NCBI GenBank assembly: GCA_961205875.1
Contig: OY540810.1
Location: 20,894,001 to 20,958,000 of the forward strand
Source of the DNA: Sialis fuliginosa
Taxonomy: Eukaryota > Arthropoda > Insecta > Megaloptera > Sialidae
Direction of reading: 5' to 3'
Length of the DNA stretch: 64,000 nucleotides
The position numbers were made by a program, and so were the translations under genes. Positions 1 through 13,635 of the stretch are shown piece after piece (position 1 is the first letter of the stretch; the number at the start of each line of letters is the position of its first letter). The notes under the pieces are model-generated. The model searched no databases. It saw nothing but the letters and a program-made list of their open reading frames with translations, and was not told the DNA's origin.

Positions 1-727
1 TAATAAGTTTAATAACAATTAGCTACTTTTTCAATCATTTTACTTGAAGTTTTGGCAGTTCTGCATGTGAATACTTGCAGTTCCGAAAGATTTAATGGTA
101 TTGTCACTTCATGCAAATAGTCAATTGACTAAAAATTATATTTCAGGGTCTAGAACAATTGTATATCCACTTTAAAAATATTTCATTCACTTTAGAAGCA
201 GATAAATATAGTATGGTTTTCTGTGGTTTTATAAAAAGTAATATCAAAGTTAAACGATTTGTTTTGATTCGTTAAAAAATAAATAAAGCCACCACTGGAA
301 TATTTTCTAAACAAACCATTTTTGTTGTCCATGGGTCATGTTGTGATGTATTGTATTTTCTTGAACTATTTATGCTCCGTTTGCTAACAACTTCACGAAT
401 GTTTCTGCAAGGGTTCATCTTTATTCCTTTAAGGGTACTTTGTACAATTAATTACTCTTAAATATCCATTTCTTTTAAAGTTTTATTACATCCCCCACCA
501 ACAATTAGTGTCAGCCATTAAATATATTACAGTTATAAAGAAAAATACGATATTTGAATGAGATGAATAATAATAATAAAACCAATAATTACTTTCAAAC
601 TTTGAATAATTAAAAAATATATTTTTTCTATTAAAATTTAAATTCAAAATGTATTATGTGGTTTATTAAATACTATATACTAAATAGCAACATTTAAATG
701 TCTGATATATGCAAATATATTTTTTTT
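1..727. other. AT-rich stretch with no recognisable feature
   Basis: No long open frame, inverted repeat or recognisable transposon end was seen. The DNA is A/T-rich with short trinucleotide runs (AAT near 567-582). Confidence 0.5.
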
Positions 728-929
728 AAATTAACCATGATTAGTTAATCAGATGTTTTCAAACCACGATGTTAATTCTTAACCTATTCTGAATTTGTAA
801 ATAAACAATTTATTAAATATGATAATTGTTTACTTTATAAAATTTATCATACCCATGATTGTTTTTTAGGATTGATGTATATATAATAATGGTTTTAAAA
901 TAACTGATTAACTAATCGAGATTAATTTT
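728..929. repeat. Short inverted-repeat element (about 200 bases)
   Basis: Positions 728-765 and 891-929 are imperfect reverse complements of about 38 bases sharing the core GATTAGTTAATCAG. The spacer of about 125 bases is AT-rich and non-coding. This fits a small MITE or a stable cruciform. No clear target duplication is visible, so the family is unassigned. Confidence 0.5.
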
Positions 930-1220
930 GCTTTATGCAACCAAAGATTATACATAGTATGTTATACAATTCTTCTACTTTTTTTGAATAATTTTATTAA
1001 TATAATAATATCTCCAAAAAAAACATAAACTTAATATATGGGTAGTTCTACAAACGAGGGAATTTTGGACGGCCCGACTTATTTTGTATATTAATATTTT
1101 GTAAAATACATTTTTTCTTGATGGAAACTGTAAACTATTACTGCGCCTAGCATGCCAATGAAAATAACCCCGTTTTGAAATATGTATATTTTTTATAAAA
1201 AATAACACTTAAAATGTAAA

Positions 1221-1794
1221 ATTCTCAGTCTCCTGGCATGTCACTTCTCGGAAGTGAAAGTTAGCAGACTAAATAAGTATTGTTTCTGAATGTATAAAAA
1301 AAAAATTACACTGCAGTAGTAATCTATAATATTGGTACTTTTTTATTGTGTAAATAATTTTGAATTTTTTTATATTTTCTTTAAGAAATATTCTATTGAA
1401 TTTTGTCGTTCGATTTTTTCATCATTCTCCTGTGGAACCAAAACACTTTAAAAATATAGAGAATTTATATTCCGATCAAATCATCGTTTGTCATAGTCAT
1501 TAATTGAAATATAATAAATAAAATACTGTACATGTTTTAACTTAATTTGAGGTTGTATCAATTAACTCAGTTAACGTTGTAAGCAAAATCGTACATTGTC
1601 CAGTCAATTTCTCAGTCTCCTGGTCACCATTTTCGTAAAAAATACTGTGGATATAAGTAATTTTTTAGTTGTATGAGTTGTACATATGTTTTCTTGTGAT
1701 AGAGGACTTGTTTTTTTTTTAATATAAAACGTTATTTTGCCGATTTTTAAGGAATACGTAAAGAATTCTCAGTCTCCTGGTCTCAGTCTCCTGG
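1221..1794 (+). repeat. Four copies of TCTCAGTCTCCTGG
   Basis: The 14-mer occurs exactly at about 1223-1236, 1610-1623, 1767-1780 and 1781-1794. The last two abut. Three copies are preceded by ATTTC or ATTC. All lie in the left half of the 2-kb TIR element and point the same way, as subterminal transposase-binding repeats often do. The reverse complement was not seen in the right half. Confidence 0.8.
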
Positions 1795-1872
1795 CAGCTC
1801 TAAAAACGGGATTGGACTTAAATAATGTAAAAAAAATTAGGTAAATATCATTTGAATACGGACTTCGTTTGT

Positions 1873-2138
1873 TTTTTAACAATTTTTATTATTTATAAAA
1901 AATTCTTTTTTTTATAAACAAATCAAAATATTTTCTACCTACTCAATAATTAATATTGTGAATAGATTGTTTTAATATCAACGAATTGTTGTTTTAAATG
2001 TCTACCTATGTCTTTTAACAATTTGTATTGTTTATAACAAATTTAATTTGTTATAAACAAATAAAAATATTTTCTACCTACTCAATAATTAATATTGTGA
2101 ATTATTGTTTTAATATCAACGAATAGTTGTTTTATATG
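1873..2138. repeat. Tandem duplication, period about 138 bases
   Basis: Two neighbouring copies (about 1873-2000 and 2012-2138) share phrases such as CTACCTACTCAATAATTAAT (about 1935 and 2074). They differ by small indels around an AT-rich palindromic segment. It lies inside the 2-kb TIR element. Confidence 0.75.
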
Positions 2139-3054
2139 ACTTCAAAATACTTTTATGTTATTGCAAATGACTTTTTTATTATGTGAGTGTAATTCTACAG
2201 GAATTTCATTTTTTTTAAATTTTTTTCGCAGTAGTGGCCAAATGTAACATTTTTAAATTACAAAAAACGACATTTTAACTTATTTAACAGATTTTGGCAT
2301 ATGTTCACAAGAAAGTAAATAAAAATGTCTACAATTAAAAAAAAAATTACCCTACGCCGTTTTCTCATTAAATGGCGAACTTTTCCATTTTTTTCAAAAA
2401 TGATCGATTGTGGGTGTAAAAATCAAATTTTATTTTTGAAAATTTTATCATGTATTTATAACATAAAAATACATATTTCTTCTTATTTTCGTAAGTATCC
2501 CTTCATTTTTACGTTAATTATTGCATTATTAGTGATAAAAAAAGTTTTTCGAATTTATTTTTATTTTTGAGGTTATGATGCGTTTGAAAAGTAACGCTAC
2601 CTATGCAGTTCTATAGTCTATTAACTTATAAGTATTTTAGTATTTTTTTTATTTTCCTACGACCTATAGAACCGGAGATATTTCAAAAGCAGTGTAGCGA
2701 CACACTTGAAATGTATCAAAAATGCACAATTATGTAATTTTCTCGGGACGCACATGGTCGATTTTTCCAAATTTTTGATTTTCAACTCATCTTCGAATAT
2801 ATAAAGAGAAAATCCAAAAAAATCCAACTTCCTGAATGCATCACTTCAAAATGCTAATTTCCCTCTAATAATATCTCTTTTTAATGGCCATAAAATTTTT
2901 AATTTTTAATTTTTTGACTGACCACTTTCAGATAGTGTGAAAAATGTCATCAACTTGAAATAAAACTACTTGCCAAAGCTTATGCATAAAAAAAATTTCG
3001 TGCCGGAATTAACTCCATTTTCTTCCTTGGTGTGTAGAATTACCCATATATTAA

Positions 3055-4124
3055 ATTAATTAATACAACGATTATCCAACTATCCATTTAAATATCGTTA
3101 TCCAAAATTGAACCTTTATAAATTGAGATTTATTATCAAATATCAAAACTTAATTCAAAAGAGTGATAATTCGATGCAGCAATGGTTAAAGTACTGTAAC
3201 GTTTAAGGATATTAATTAAGAATATTGGGGTCTTAATTAGAGTAGGTAAATCACACGCATAAAAAAGTATACTTAAAACAAGAGGACATGTTAGTCTTCA
3301 AAATATTATTTCAAACAGAGAATTATTGTTTTCATCCGATAATATAATATTAATAATAATAATATAGATAATAGGTATAATATTGTTTTTGAATGAAAAT
3401 AGTATTGTCTTGATCCAATGCAGTATAAACGAAAGATTTCAACAGGTTTTTAATAGATACAGTTTTAATTTATATATCTCGTATGATACATCGGATTCTA
3501 TTGCATTAAAATAAAATTTGATCACTATTATTTTTGTGTAAGTAAAAAATTAGTAGGTAATTAAAATTATTCAGTTGAATTAATATGAATATTATATGGT
3601 GCATTTGTTTTAAAAAGTAGTTTAATAGATACTGTTATATAATTTATTATAGTCAAACTATTATTATATAGTAATTTGTTCTGAAGCTGAAAATAGCTTT
3701 TTATTATTATTAATTATAAAACCCTGCTTCGAACAGAAATAGACGAATACGTATTACAATTTTCTAAAAAAGAGTATAAAAAATATAACATTTTACAGTA
3801 ATGTATATAAATTTTAATTCTAGGAAATATTTCATTTAAAATATACTTTTTTATTACAGGTAAATAAAATTTATGTTTGTAAATTAACAGCACGCAATGT
3901 TTTAAACACGGATGGAACACAGAATGAGCTAAAGTATTCAATGATAGTGTGATACATTAGTCAATAGCTTAACACATGTTGGAATTAATGATATGAGCTA
4001 TTCGGGAATATCAAAAAAGGAAATTTCAAATGAATCACCGTCAGTATTCAGGTATGTAATGGTTTTATAAATTTGCTGTATTCATTTTTATATCTTTTAT
4101 TATTTGGTTATTAATAACTAAACT
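3055..4124. other. AT-rich stretch, nothing recognised
   Basis: No coding potential or repeat structure was seen beyond short AT runs. Confidence 0.45.
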
Positions 4125-4212
4125 AATTTGACCATTTGCAAAAAAATTAATTAATTTGACCGTTTGCAAAAAATTAATTAATTTAACCGTTTGCAAAAAA
4201 ATTAATTAATTA
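4125..4212. repeat. Tandem repeat, three units of about 28 bases
   Basis: Units begin at 4125, 4153 and 4180. Each contains AATTTGACC or AATTTAACC, then a TTTGC core, an A-run and ATTAATT. Units differ by one or two bases, so this is a young or well-preserved minisatellite. Confidence 0.85.
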
Positions 4213-6219
4213 TTTAAATATAGTAGAAATAAAATTTTTCTTACAAATAAATGCAAATTGATGGGATTAGATCATAATATAATAACTGATATTTTGATTA
4301 TTTTCAGAGAAACTCTTCTTCCGATTTAGTTTTGTGGGTTCTTTCGTTTGGTCTAAGTATCCATATATTCCACTAAAGTAAAGGTAAGACACCGACGACT
4401 TTTTTAGCTAAACCGGCTGCTAGCTGATTTATTCAAAAATTAATTTATGTATATTATTTTTAGCAAGCATACCAAATAAAGTAAAAATTAATATAATGCA
4501 TGCTGTATATTTAATTAATGATAAAATCAGAAAATACGGCTGTGATTGAGATTCGAATATTACAATCAATTGGATATCGATTCGGGCTCTAAGACTCTTA
4601 TTATGAGTACCTTTCTCTAGCTCTCCAAAAGATAACATCTCAAGACCATCGATATATCAACACAAAAATAATTTTCAGTAAGATATTTATTTTATAACAT
4701 AAAATTATTAATAATTATTATTATTATCTAATTTAAAAAATTTTATTTATATAATTTGTATAAATGTAATTTATATTAAAATTTTTTCGAATCGTAAAAA
4801 CATTACACTATCGAAAATCTATATATCTTCGTACAAAGCTATCACAAATTTTTTTTTATTAGTAATAAAAAATGTAAGTATAAATAACACTAATAAAATA
4901 ATATGAAATCAATATTGTTTTAAGACAATAAATTTTATTATATTACTAGACATAATTTCAGCTGCTTTAATAATTTACTATATTGCAAGTTCTCTATAAG
5001 TACGTTATAAATCTAAACTATTCATTTAAGATACAACATAAGATAAACGTTTGAAATTTTTGCACAAAAATATGTTATTATATTAGTATTAGTTATACGA
5101 ATAAATTATTACCTGTACTATTTAATGCTATTAAACCACAGGAAGCAAAAACAATAAAGAAAATATGTGGGCGTTAGAAATTAAACTTACATATATAACT
5201 TGTTTATAATAAGCAGTTTGGAATTCGTCAAGATATTTCGTGATGTTTTTAGTGTTATTTATAAATAAGCAAATGCTTAACTTATTATTGAAGATCAAAT
5301 TTATAAAAATATATTTCATGTTGATTCGAAAAAATATTTATTACAAAACAAGTTTAGCAGTGACACCGATTAGGGTTTTAAATATGAAATATTACTATTT
5401 TAGAAATATATTCAAGTTATATAGAAACATAGGTGTACCAATATAAATATATACAATTTTGACAAAATATGTTAATAGTCAGTACCGGACTGGCAAGTTT
5501 CAATTTTGTAGCTGCTTTCATTATAAATTATTTAAATTTTAATGTAAGATGATCAATTCAATTAATGAGAAGTTTCAATAAGCTGAAAGTGCTCCCTGTG
5601 ATTTTAGTTGGCCCTATATCCGTCTTATTTACCCAGTTTCTCACCAGTTCAAATTGTTTTTAACATTGCAAGCGGAATGTTAGTTATGTCCCCTCCTGAT
5701 TAGCAAATATTTGTTTTTGTCAGGGAAAGTTTGGAAAATTACTTTTTTAGTCTTTTTGTCTTTTCTCTCCCCCCTTTATCCCACCACAGGTAATCCCTAC
5801 ACTCGCAATGTTCAATGTATTGATTTTATTTTGATCTTTACTCATTAATTCAGGATTTTGAATGTAGTTTCTTATAATCTATTTTTAGTTATTTACAAAA
5901 GTTGGGCTCAGTCGTGATATTTATGAGAAATATCTTAACAAAAACTTTTTAAGTTGTTCCAAAAAACAGTAAATTATAATTTTTCCACTTAAAATTCACA
6001 TATGTACTACACTTTTTTAAGATGGTGGGACGGTGAGTCGGCTTGGTTATATTTTTCTCAATCCAGAAATCCAAATACGTATACAGCATGCTCCTAAAAA
6101 GGTGAAAATCATCAATAAATTCAGTTAGTAATTGATTTCACATATACCAAATTGAATCGAGTACATACACATATGTGAAACATGAACAAATATAGGTATA
6201 CATACTTGAATCGATGAAA
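4213..6219. other. AT-rich stretch with no supported gene
   Basis: Short chance frames only. Around 5480-5810 the DNA is less A/T-rich and opens with CAGTACCGGACTGGC, which resembles the start of some DNA-transposon relics. No partner end was found, so no element is called. Confidence 0.4.
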
Positions 6220-6480
6220 ACGGCGGGCGATGAGTAATAGATATAATTCACACTGTCCTCACGTAGCGAGGCCCGCATAAACAAGATACTGGTACATTAT
6301 TTGTTTTTGAAGACAGCCTCATTTGTCTTACGTGAACCTCCCAGCGGTCAGGAGGTCCGGCGGGCCTCACGCTGGACCCCCCCCCCCCTCTTGGGACCGC
6401 CTTCGGAGGTGACTGCGATCCTACCTACGTCAAACCGTGTTTTGTATTAACCAGTCTGGGAATCAGGTGTAAGTGTGTAC
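6220..6480. other. GC-rich patch with a 12-base C run
   Basis: This segment stands out from its surroundings: it is GC-rich, has several CpGs, and holds an uninterrupted run of 12 C at 6377-6388. No frame across it is long or recognisable. It could be a decayed transposon end, a regulatory patch or an old exon. Confidence 0.4.
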
Positions 6481-9400
6481 CATCGCAAGGTTATCTTGAA
6501 ACAGCTACTGCCCTATTTATAGTCATGTATGATGATTATTGTACCTTAATTCTATATACTTTACATGTGATCATTTGGTTTTCTAATGTGAAGTAGTAGA
6601 TAAAAGTATTAAGAACATTTTATTGTTAAATCAATTTTTTTTCACGTAGGTATATAATATGTATATTAACTTACAAATAAAAGTAGACCGGCGAAATTTG
6701 GTCCCTTGGTGAACAAGAATTGAACGATGTGTTTTAACAACTCTTATTATGTGAGAAGTAAAATTCAACATATTACAAATTAGTATATCTGTATTTATTT
6801 TCTTTGTATTTAAAAATCGATGTACAATGTATTTTTACATTTATGCATGTTTATAACTTTCAAAGATTTTTATTTTTGTATTCCGGAGTTCTAAAGGATG
6901 TTAGTGCCTTTCTAAAGTTTTTCATATTTAATACTACCTATAAACATTTTGTTTAGAATAAATTAACTTGAAAAAAGTAATGTGTAAACTGAGGAATTGA
7001 ATGGACGTCGTGCCTATCTTCTCCCCGGATTGCCTCAGGACACGTCCTAGCCCCCTTACCTCCAGTTATTTATTTTGTACTTTTTTACTGTCTATATGTA
7101 TATAGAAATATTAAAAAAAAAAAAAAACGTTATCAACTGTCCTTGGTTAAGACAATTTTTGCTGATCTAATATTCGGGAGTGGTTATGCAATAGAAAATG
7201 ATTTTTAAATAGTTTTCTACCTAATTGATAATTTTATGAGGATAATGACAATGTATTGTCAGGATATTGTTTATCTAAATTATGTAGGTGTGTGTATATT
7301 TTCTTATTTATTAATTTTTTGTAAAATGCAAACAATAAATTCAGTATTTTATTCGATATCAGAATGCAGTTTCTATAACATAAATTATAAGGGAAAGCAA
7401 TTATAATTGAAATATTTACACGAATGTGGCAGATATGTGCAACACTCAATAACTCGGGTAATGGCATTGGTAATAAATATAATATATAATTTATCATTTA
7501 TATTATGCAACTTTGTTTTCTATATATTACATATTGTTACACAATATGTAAGTATTTATATACATGATCATGAGCGTTTAAAAATTTTTTAGGAGAAGAA
7601 GAAGAAGAAATTAAACATAGAGTAAAGTTAGTTTAATGCAATGCCGGGGTAAAAGTAATAACGCTCTATTATTTTTTCTATGTTATCGAAGCATAAACAT
7701 TTGGTCTTCTTTTGAAAGATTTAAAATGCTAATAGAAGGGCAATCTACTCCAGCAAAAAAGGAATACTATAAAAATATCTAGTGAAATTAACGAAAAGAA
7801 CGATGGGATTTTCATTTACCCCACTTCACCCAACATATTCTTGCTACAAAAAAAATCGTTGCATCATGTTTATAATTAATCACAGTTAAGACTTATATGA
7901 CCTTATTCAGATCTAATTAATTCCTTTATAATACATATATCATATGCGGAAAAAATAAAAATAAAACTGGAGGGCAAAAAAAAAAAAACAAAAAATTATA
8001 TTCTCAAACTTGATTTTTGTTCTTATTATTCGTTTTGTAAAAAATGAACATTTTATATATATATTTTTAAATTATGTTAGAACAAGCCTCCCATACTTTT
8101 CTTTTTCAGTGGTCGCACATGTACAAGATAATAGATTCATAATGCAATTTAACGTCAAATGTGTGGCCAAGCGTGTGATGTAACCAAATAATAAATTACT
8201 TTTATTCTATAAGATAAAAGCTTGTCGAACGCCAAGAGTCATTTATTAAACGAGTCTAAGATTGTATTTATAATACAAACAACGTTTTGGAAGGTAGGTA
8301 TGTGCATGTACTTAATATATGCCAGTGACACTCAAAATGTACTAATAAATAACAAAAAAATAACAACATTTAAGTAAAAAAATCGGTCAAGATATACACT
8401 GGTATGTTACCAAATTTTTTTCAAATTTTTTGAACCAGTAGTTACCGAGTTAGAGGGGGGGGGGATAAATTAAATACTGCTTGGAGCCTCCTGTTTGCGC
8501 TATTTTTAATTTAAAAAAAACAGGGTCAAATTCTACTGATTAAGATCTACATTTAGATACCCCACACGCCTTGGTACACAATTTTTTTATTTGCTTTAAA
8601 ACCCCTTGCAGGCTCATTTGTGTTTTAAAAAAATAAGAAAAAGGATAAAATTCCATTGGTTTAGTTATACATTTTGACATGCCTTGTTTTAGCCCCTTCG
8701 CTCCCCCTACCCTTTTAAAAAAAATGTACATAGAGGGCATCATTTTACATGTGTACTAAAAATTTCAAGTTTCTAGCTTATATACATAGTTTACGAGATA
8801 TTTTGCTTTGCCAGAAAAGGACACGCGGATGGACGACAAAGTGGGATTTAATAGGGTTTCTTCAGAACTATAAAAATACCTACATTAAAGTATATATTAA
8901 AAATTAAAATAAAATAAAAATCTGTTAAGAAAAAACAGTGCATAACAACTATATGTTTGCATTTAAATTCAAATCTCGCTCTATCTATATTTAATTAACA
9001 TTTTTTTACGAATAAAAAATTAGAACCTATGTCACCTAATTTGAGATACACTGTTTTAAATGATAAACTACAATCTTATAAAGAATACTATTGATGTTAG
9101 AAATATGATATTGATGAATGTGTATACCAGTTTATGCAGATTAAACTTAAAGAGAATGTACAAAGTTTTTGTGATATCATTTATCAGTATAATTTGGTTA
9201 TATTTTATTTACAATGTGGCGTGAAATTTTCAAGAATATACATGTTTTTACAAAGAAGAATACGAAGCGCTATTAAAAAAGACATCCATAAATAAAATAA
9301 AAATGTAGTTGTCGCGTAACTTATGAATAATTGTGGTAAACGGGGTTTGTGCCGTTTGTGAGATTTTTTATATGTTTATAGTTTATTTGTTATAATTTAA

Positions 9401-9599
9401 TGAATCTTTCGTAATACGTATTTAATATCAAGATAATTAAAAATTTTATTTTGTATCAATAATTTCAAAACGCAAATCATTTGAATTTAATTTTTCTAAT
9501 TGGTTTTCCATTTATTCTTAAGATGTATTAAAATAAAACGAATTTATTTTAATTTAAAAGTTAATCTTAATTAGTTAATTTTTATTAATTATTGATAAT
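6481..9599. other. AT-rich stretch with no supported gene
   Basis: A GAA run (about 7591-7607), an A run (about 7114-7127) and a G run (about 8455-8464) are visible. From about 8390 to 8880 the sequence is moderately GC-richer and reads like a decayed dispersed repeat, with no identifiable ends. Confidence 0.4.
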
Positions 9600-9762
9600 C
9601 TTTTAAAACCGAGACTCTCAAAGTTGATATCGTCTTTGTTTTGTCTAGTCATAATTTTAGACGGTATCGTCCGAATTTAAGCCAATCTCATCTCGGTTTC
9701 AATCTTGTTTCGAGTCCGAGACCGAAAAATATATCGTTTCGGCGTGCAGTCCTAATATGTTT
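9600..9762. repeat. GAGAC/TCTCG-rich fragment, hAT-like MITE relative
   Basis: It contains CCGAGACTCTC, CATCTCGGTTTC, CGAGTCCGAGACCG and ends near GGCGTGCAGTCCTA. The same vocabulary occurs at 22199-22295 and in the better preserved copy at 52079-52478. Such repeats are known from hAT-type MITEs of insects, whose ends resemble TGCAGCCCTA. This copy is partial and diverged. Confidence 0.45.
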
Positions 9763-12700
9763 AATCTATTTAACAACTATTTTAACGATAATATCCACGT
9801 TACACAGTGGTTCGAAATTTAATTCTAGCTCGGTAAAAATTATTTAAATGTTTATAAATAAATGTTGAATAAAAATTATACAAGCAAATAGCTTTAATAA
9901 ACAAAATCTAAGTTTATTGAGGACTAAAAAAACATTCGTCATTAAATCCTGACTTTCGTCGGTAGATATATCTCAAAAAGACACAAAAATTGCAACCAAA
10001 AAAATCATGATCAATACGTCAATATCAAAAGATCTGGCCTCAATTATCCTAAAAATTTATAAAAATCTATTTTTTACATTTAAATGTGTATCTGAAAACC
10101 CAATATATTAATAATAAAAAAATGGGTGTGACAGATTATTAGGCTGGTGTGAAATACTAAACGTTATTCACGTCAAACATTAAAAATGCATTCTACTTAA
10201 ATGACATTATAATAAACCACAACTTTTTGAAGTTTTACGTAGGTGTACTTCTGTTTAAATAACAAAGTTCTCCAACCAACTTGCGAAATATGTTTTTATT
10301 TCTAAAATACAAACACACATATATCCGTACTTAACTAGCTAATGAATAGATATAATTAAATTTTTGGAACTATGAACTTTTGTCCAGCTAGTTAATTACA
10401 CGGAACCACTGTACATCGCACACCTTGAGTGAAAGTAATAAAACCTATCATACAGATAAACATAATCTTATACATACTTATACCTACCTATATAATCATG
10501 CAATTAGCAAATAAATATATCAAAAGTAAATAAGCATACATTACATATATTACAACTTTATTACACATATTTTTATCTTTATGAATTCAGATGTGTCATT
10601 CAACACGTACACATTATGATACAAGATAATAGATGATATAACAATAGAATACCTGTAAATGTTCCCAAACCTTAGAAGTGTTTCTCAAATAAAATATAGT
10701 CTTGTATATTTTAAAGAACAAATTGTTACATGTTCTTTATCAGTACAAGACACATAATTCAATTGTCTTCAAATAAAAATCCAACACCACGCGGCGAAAA
10801 CAGACTGTTCAGGGATATTGCAGAGGTCATTTTAAATCGCTTATTCAATAGATTAATATATGTTTTCTCTGATGTTTTTATTTCTTTCAAATTTATTTGC
10901 CTGTTAGTGTATAATGTTATCGACACATAGATAAAATAAATGTATTTCAGGTCGTTTCACCTAATAAAATTCCATCGTTAAATGAATTTTATAGCGTGAA
11001 CGTATTTATAAATCATTATTTAATTAATAATATGACAATACTTGTATAGATGTAAAAAATAATCAGACATAAAAAGTTTACAAGTCCTTAATCATTATAA
11101 TATAAAATAATTATTTTATATATTATTTATATATTATAATATATTATCTTAAAATAGATGTATTTTTGCATGCTTACATCACTTACATTTTTGCAAGTAT
11201 TTAAGATTTCATGACAAAATTTATTGTTTTAGCATCTACAAAGTATAAGGTTTCAAAAACAGCACACTCTAATTTATATGAATTTTATTTCATTATAAAT
11301 AATAATACCTAATATTCAAAAATATATAAGGTTTGTTATTATTAAAAAAAACACCGTGTTACGTTTTGTCTTTCTGGTCTAAAAACGGTTTAAGGTTTAC
11401 CGTTAAAAAGAAAACAATGAAAAATGACAACTTTCCTAAGCGATAAAATGTTAAGGTACATTTCTTTATAAATATTAAATATTAAACAATCATTTACAAT
11501 AAAAATATCTTCTTTCTAATTATTATCTAACGGTTAATTTCAGGATTACAAGAGTTTGTGTCAGCAGTGGTACATACTTTAAACAACTGCCTAGTACGTA
11601 TTTGTACGTATTTGTAGCCTTTTTTCTCAAATAATTTTTTTTGCTCTCACAATTTCTTGAACAGCAAAAACAGGTCTTCAAGTGTTATGAAATATATGGT
11701 TTTTAATGTTGGCTTCAATTTTTTATTTATTTTTCTTATTCGACAAATAAATTGGGGCGCCATTGTATTTCAGGATTCTATAGTTTGTTTCATTTAAGAT
11801 TGTAGTGGTGGGTGGGGATTAGACGATATGATTCACACAGACACTATTCTCGCAATAGGTTAGCTTACATAATGAAGATAGTAAGAAGCGATGCTCGATG
11901 TTAAAATACTGGTAATCGTTTTTACATTACACACTCTAAAATTTATAAGAAATAAAATTCACCTTTGCATTATGAATATTAGTTTTCTAATATCCTATTA
12001 TCGACAGTATAATACACATTTTTAGGATAATTTTAATTTAATTGCATTTATTTCCAAGGCAACATGAATTATTAAATGTATTGCGTCAGTTAAAATTGTG
12101 CTATTGTGAATCTGTTTGGCGTTTTGTCCAATCAGGAGCGCGTATTATGCTTCCTATGTTAACTACTACTGCAATCTTAAATGAAACAGACTGTAAGAAT
12201 AATATGATGATGTCGTTTGTGATACAAAAAAAATCAGTAAAATTGTCGCTTGCGATATATCTACACTTTGGTCTCGATATTTATTTGTTTCTGTAACAAT
12301 ATCACAATTTTCCAAATATAGATTAGGTACAAACTTCCAGCATAAATACATATATATACATAAGTATTTACATATAGAATTTTTAATGTTAAAGTCAAAG
12401 TTTTGCATAGAATGTTCAGAAAAGCTACTACTGAAATGTTTATGTGGTAGAGCGATTTTCAATTCACACTTCATTGAAATGTTTCCATACACTTGAAAGT
12501 TTTAACTACATTTGCAAAAGTACGTACAGCATACATTTATTCTGAATAATTGAGCAAGTAGTTTTCAAGAATGTTGATTTTTAATGTATTATATAAACTG
12601 AAATAAATTGTGGAGTTAATCTTTTGGAAAATTCTTTTACAGATCTATTAAATTAATATAATATTTCTGTTTTAATATGTAATATGTTATTAACTGTGCA

Positions 12701-13373
12701 GTGTCGGCTTAAGATGCGGTAAACGGGGAAAAACTAGGTTGCCAAACGGCCTTTTCAGTCTACATTTAAAAAAATATCTTCAATTGTTAACCGGATTGCA
12801 AAAATAAAAAATGTATTGTCTTTGTTATGAATTATTCTACAAAACTGAATTATTAATAATCCTATAAGTTCATTACATAACCTAAAAAAAATCGTTCAAT
12901 TTTTTTATAACGGGTTTTAATAAAATTTTGAGAACATATATTTCTAAAGATCATAAATAATAATAACATTTTTATACAAAAAACCTAAGAAACACATTTC
13001 AAAATCAAAATTTATTCGTTGATAACTTGTAGGCAACATATAAAAAAAATTGATTAAAAAAATTCAAAACAAAATTTCTTATTTATGTACAGCCCTCGAA
13101 AAATTGTAGGTCGTCAATGCGGCCCGTGGTGCAATTTGGGTTAGCTAGGCTTGCCCTATTACGTTGTTATTTATATAGATAAATAGATATTTATGTCTTA
13201 TCAGTACACAATATTTTTAATCCATCATTGGACATACAAATTTGGTATGTTTGTACATTGTATGTATGCAATGTACAATGTACATGATATACATTCGGTA
13301 GAGAGATTCTGACATGTAACCGCGCACAAATCATTCAAGTGGCGTGGCCATGAGTGACCACCATCACCGTAGC
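9763..13373. other. AT-rich stretch with no supported gene
   Basis: Two GC-richer patches (about 12700-12760 and 13085-13150) hold phrases such as CAGTGTCGGC and CAATGCGGCCCGTGG that resemble decayed hAT ends, but I could not pair them. A local palindrome of TGTACATTG phrases lies at about 13250-13290. Otherwise nothing. Confidence 0.35.
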
Positions 13374-13590
13374 TTATATACATATCGATGTAGTCATTAG
13401 TCAACGTTCAGCTCCTTGCCGGTTTTATTCCAGTTGTCAAATCAGTTTGAGTTATTATCAGAAATTTGCCTAATACGAGACATGAGCACGGAGCGAGACG
13501 GATGGACCGAGCTCAGTTTTGTTCGGCTGGCAAATTGAAATGTTTTATGAATTCAATTAAAAACAATCATAAATCAATGTTGTTGTTCAG
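13374..13590 (+). promoter_or_regulatory. Possible core promoter and 5' non-coding exon
   Basis: TTATATA at 13374-13380 is followed about 30 bases later by initiator-like sequences (GTCAAC near 13403, TTCAGC near 13410). A GC-richer stretch then runs to a good splice-donor match, TTCAG|GTAAAA, with GT at 13591-13592. The spacing suits an insect TATA promoter with a short first exon. The match is weak evidence in AT-rich DNA, and no downstream coding exon was found in the window. Confidence 0.2.
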
Positions 13591-13635
13591 GTAAAAAAAA
13601 CTCATATGTAAATCTTTCAAAACTTGTAGTAGTGA

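Larger units (their letters stand above)
1035..3050. mobile_element. 2-kb non-autonomous TIR element flanked by TTAA
   Basis: The left end (from 1035, TATATGGGTAGTTCTACA) and the reverse complement of the right end (to 3050, TATATGGGTAATTCTACA) match over about 26 bases with few differences. Both sides are bordered by TTAA (1031-1034 and 3051-3054), the target duplication of piggyBac-type elements; because the ends are TATA-rich, a TA duplication is also possible. No transposase is visible. The longest frame inside (81 residues, 2325-2570) is lysine/phenylalanine-rich and resembles no family I know. The left half carries four copies of CTCAGTCTCCTGG and a 138-base tandem duplication. Confidence 0.6.

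Noticed and set aside
1221-1794. CRISPR-like array from the repeated 14-mer
   Set aside because: Spacing is irregular (about 387, 157 and 14 bases), the repeat is short, and the context is a eukaryotic transposon.
2325-2570. 81-residue Lys/Phe-rich frame inside the 2-kb TIR element
   Set aside because: Low-complexity composition expected of AT-rich DNA; no transposase motifs.
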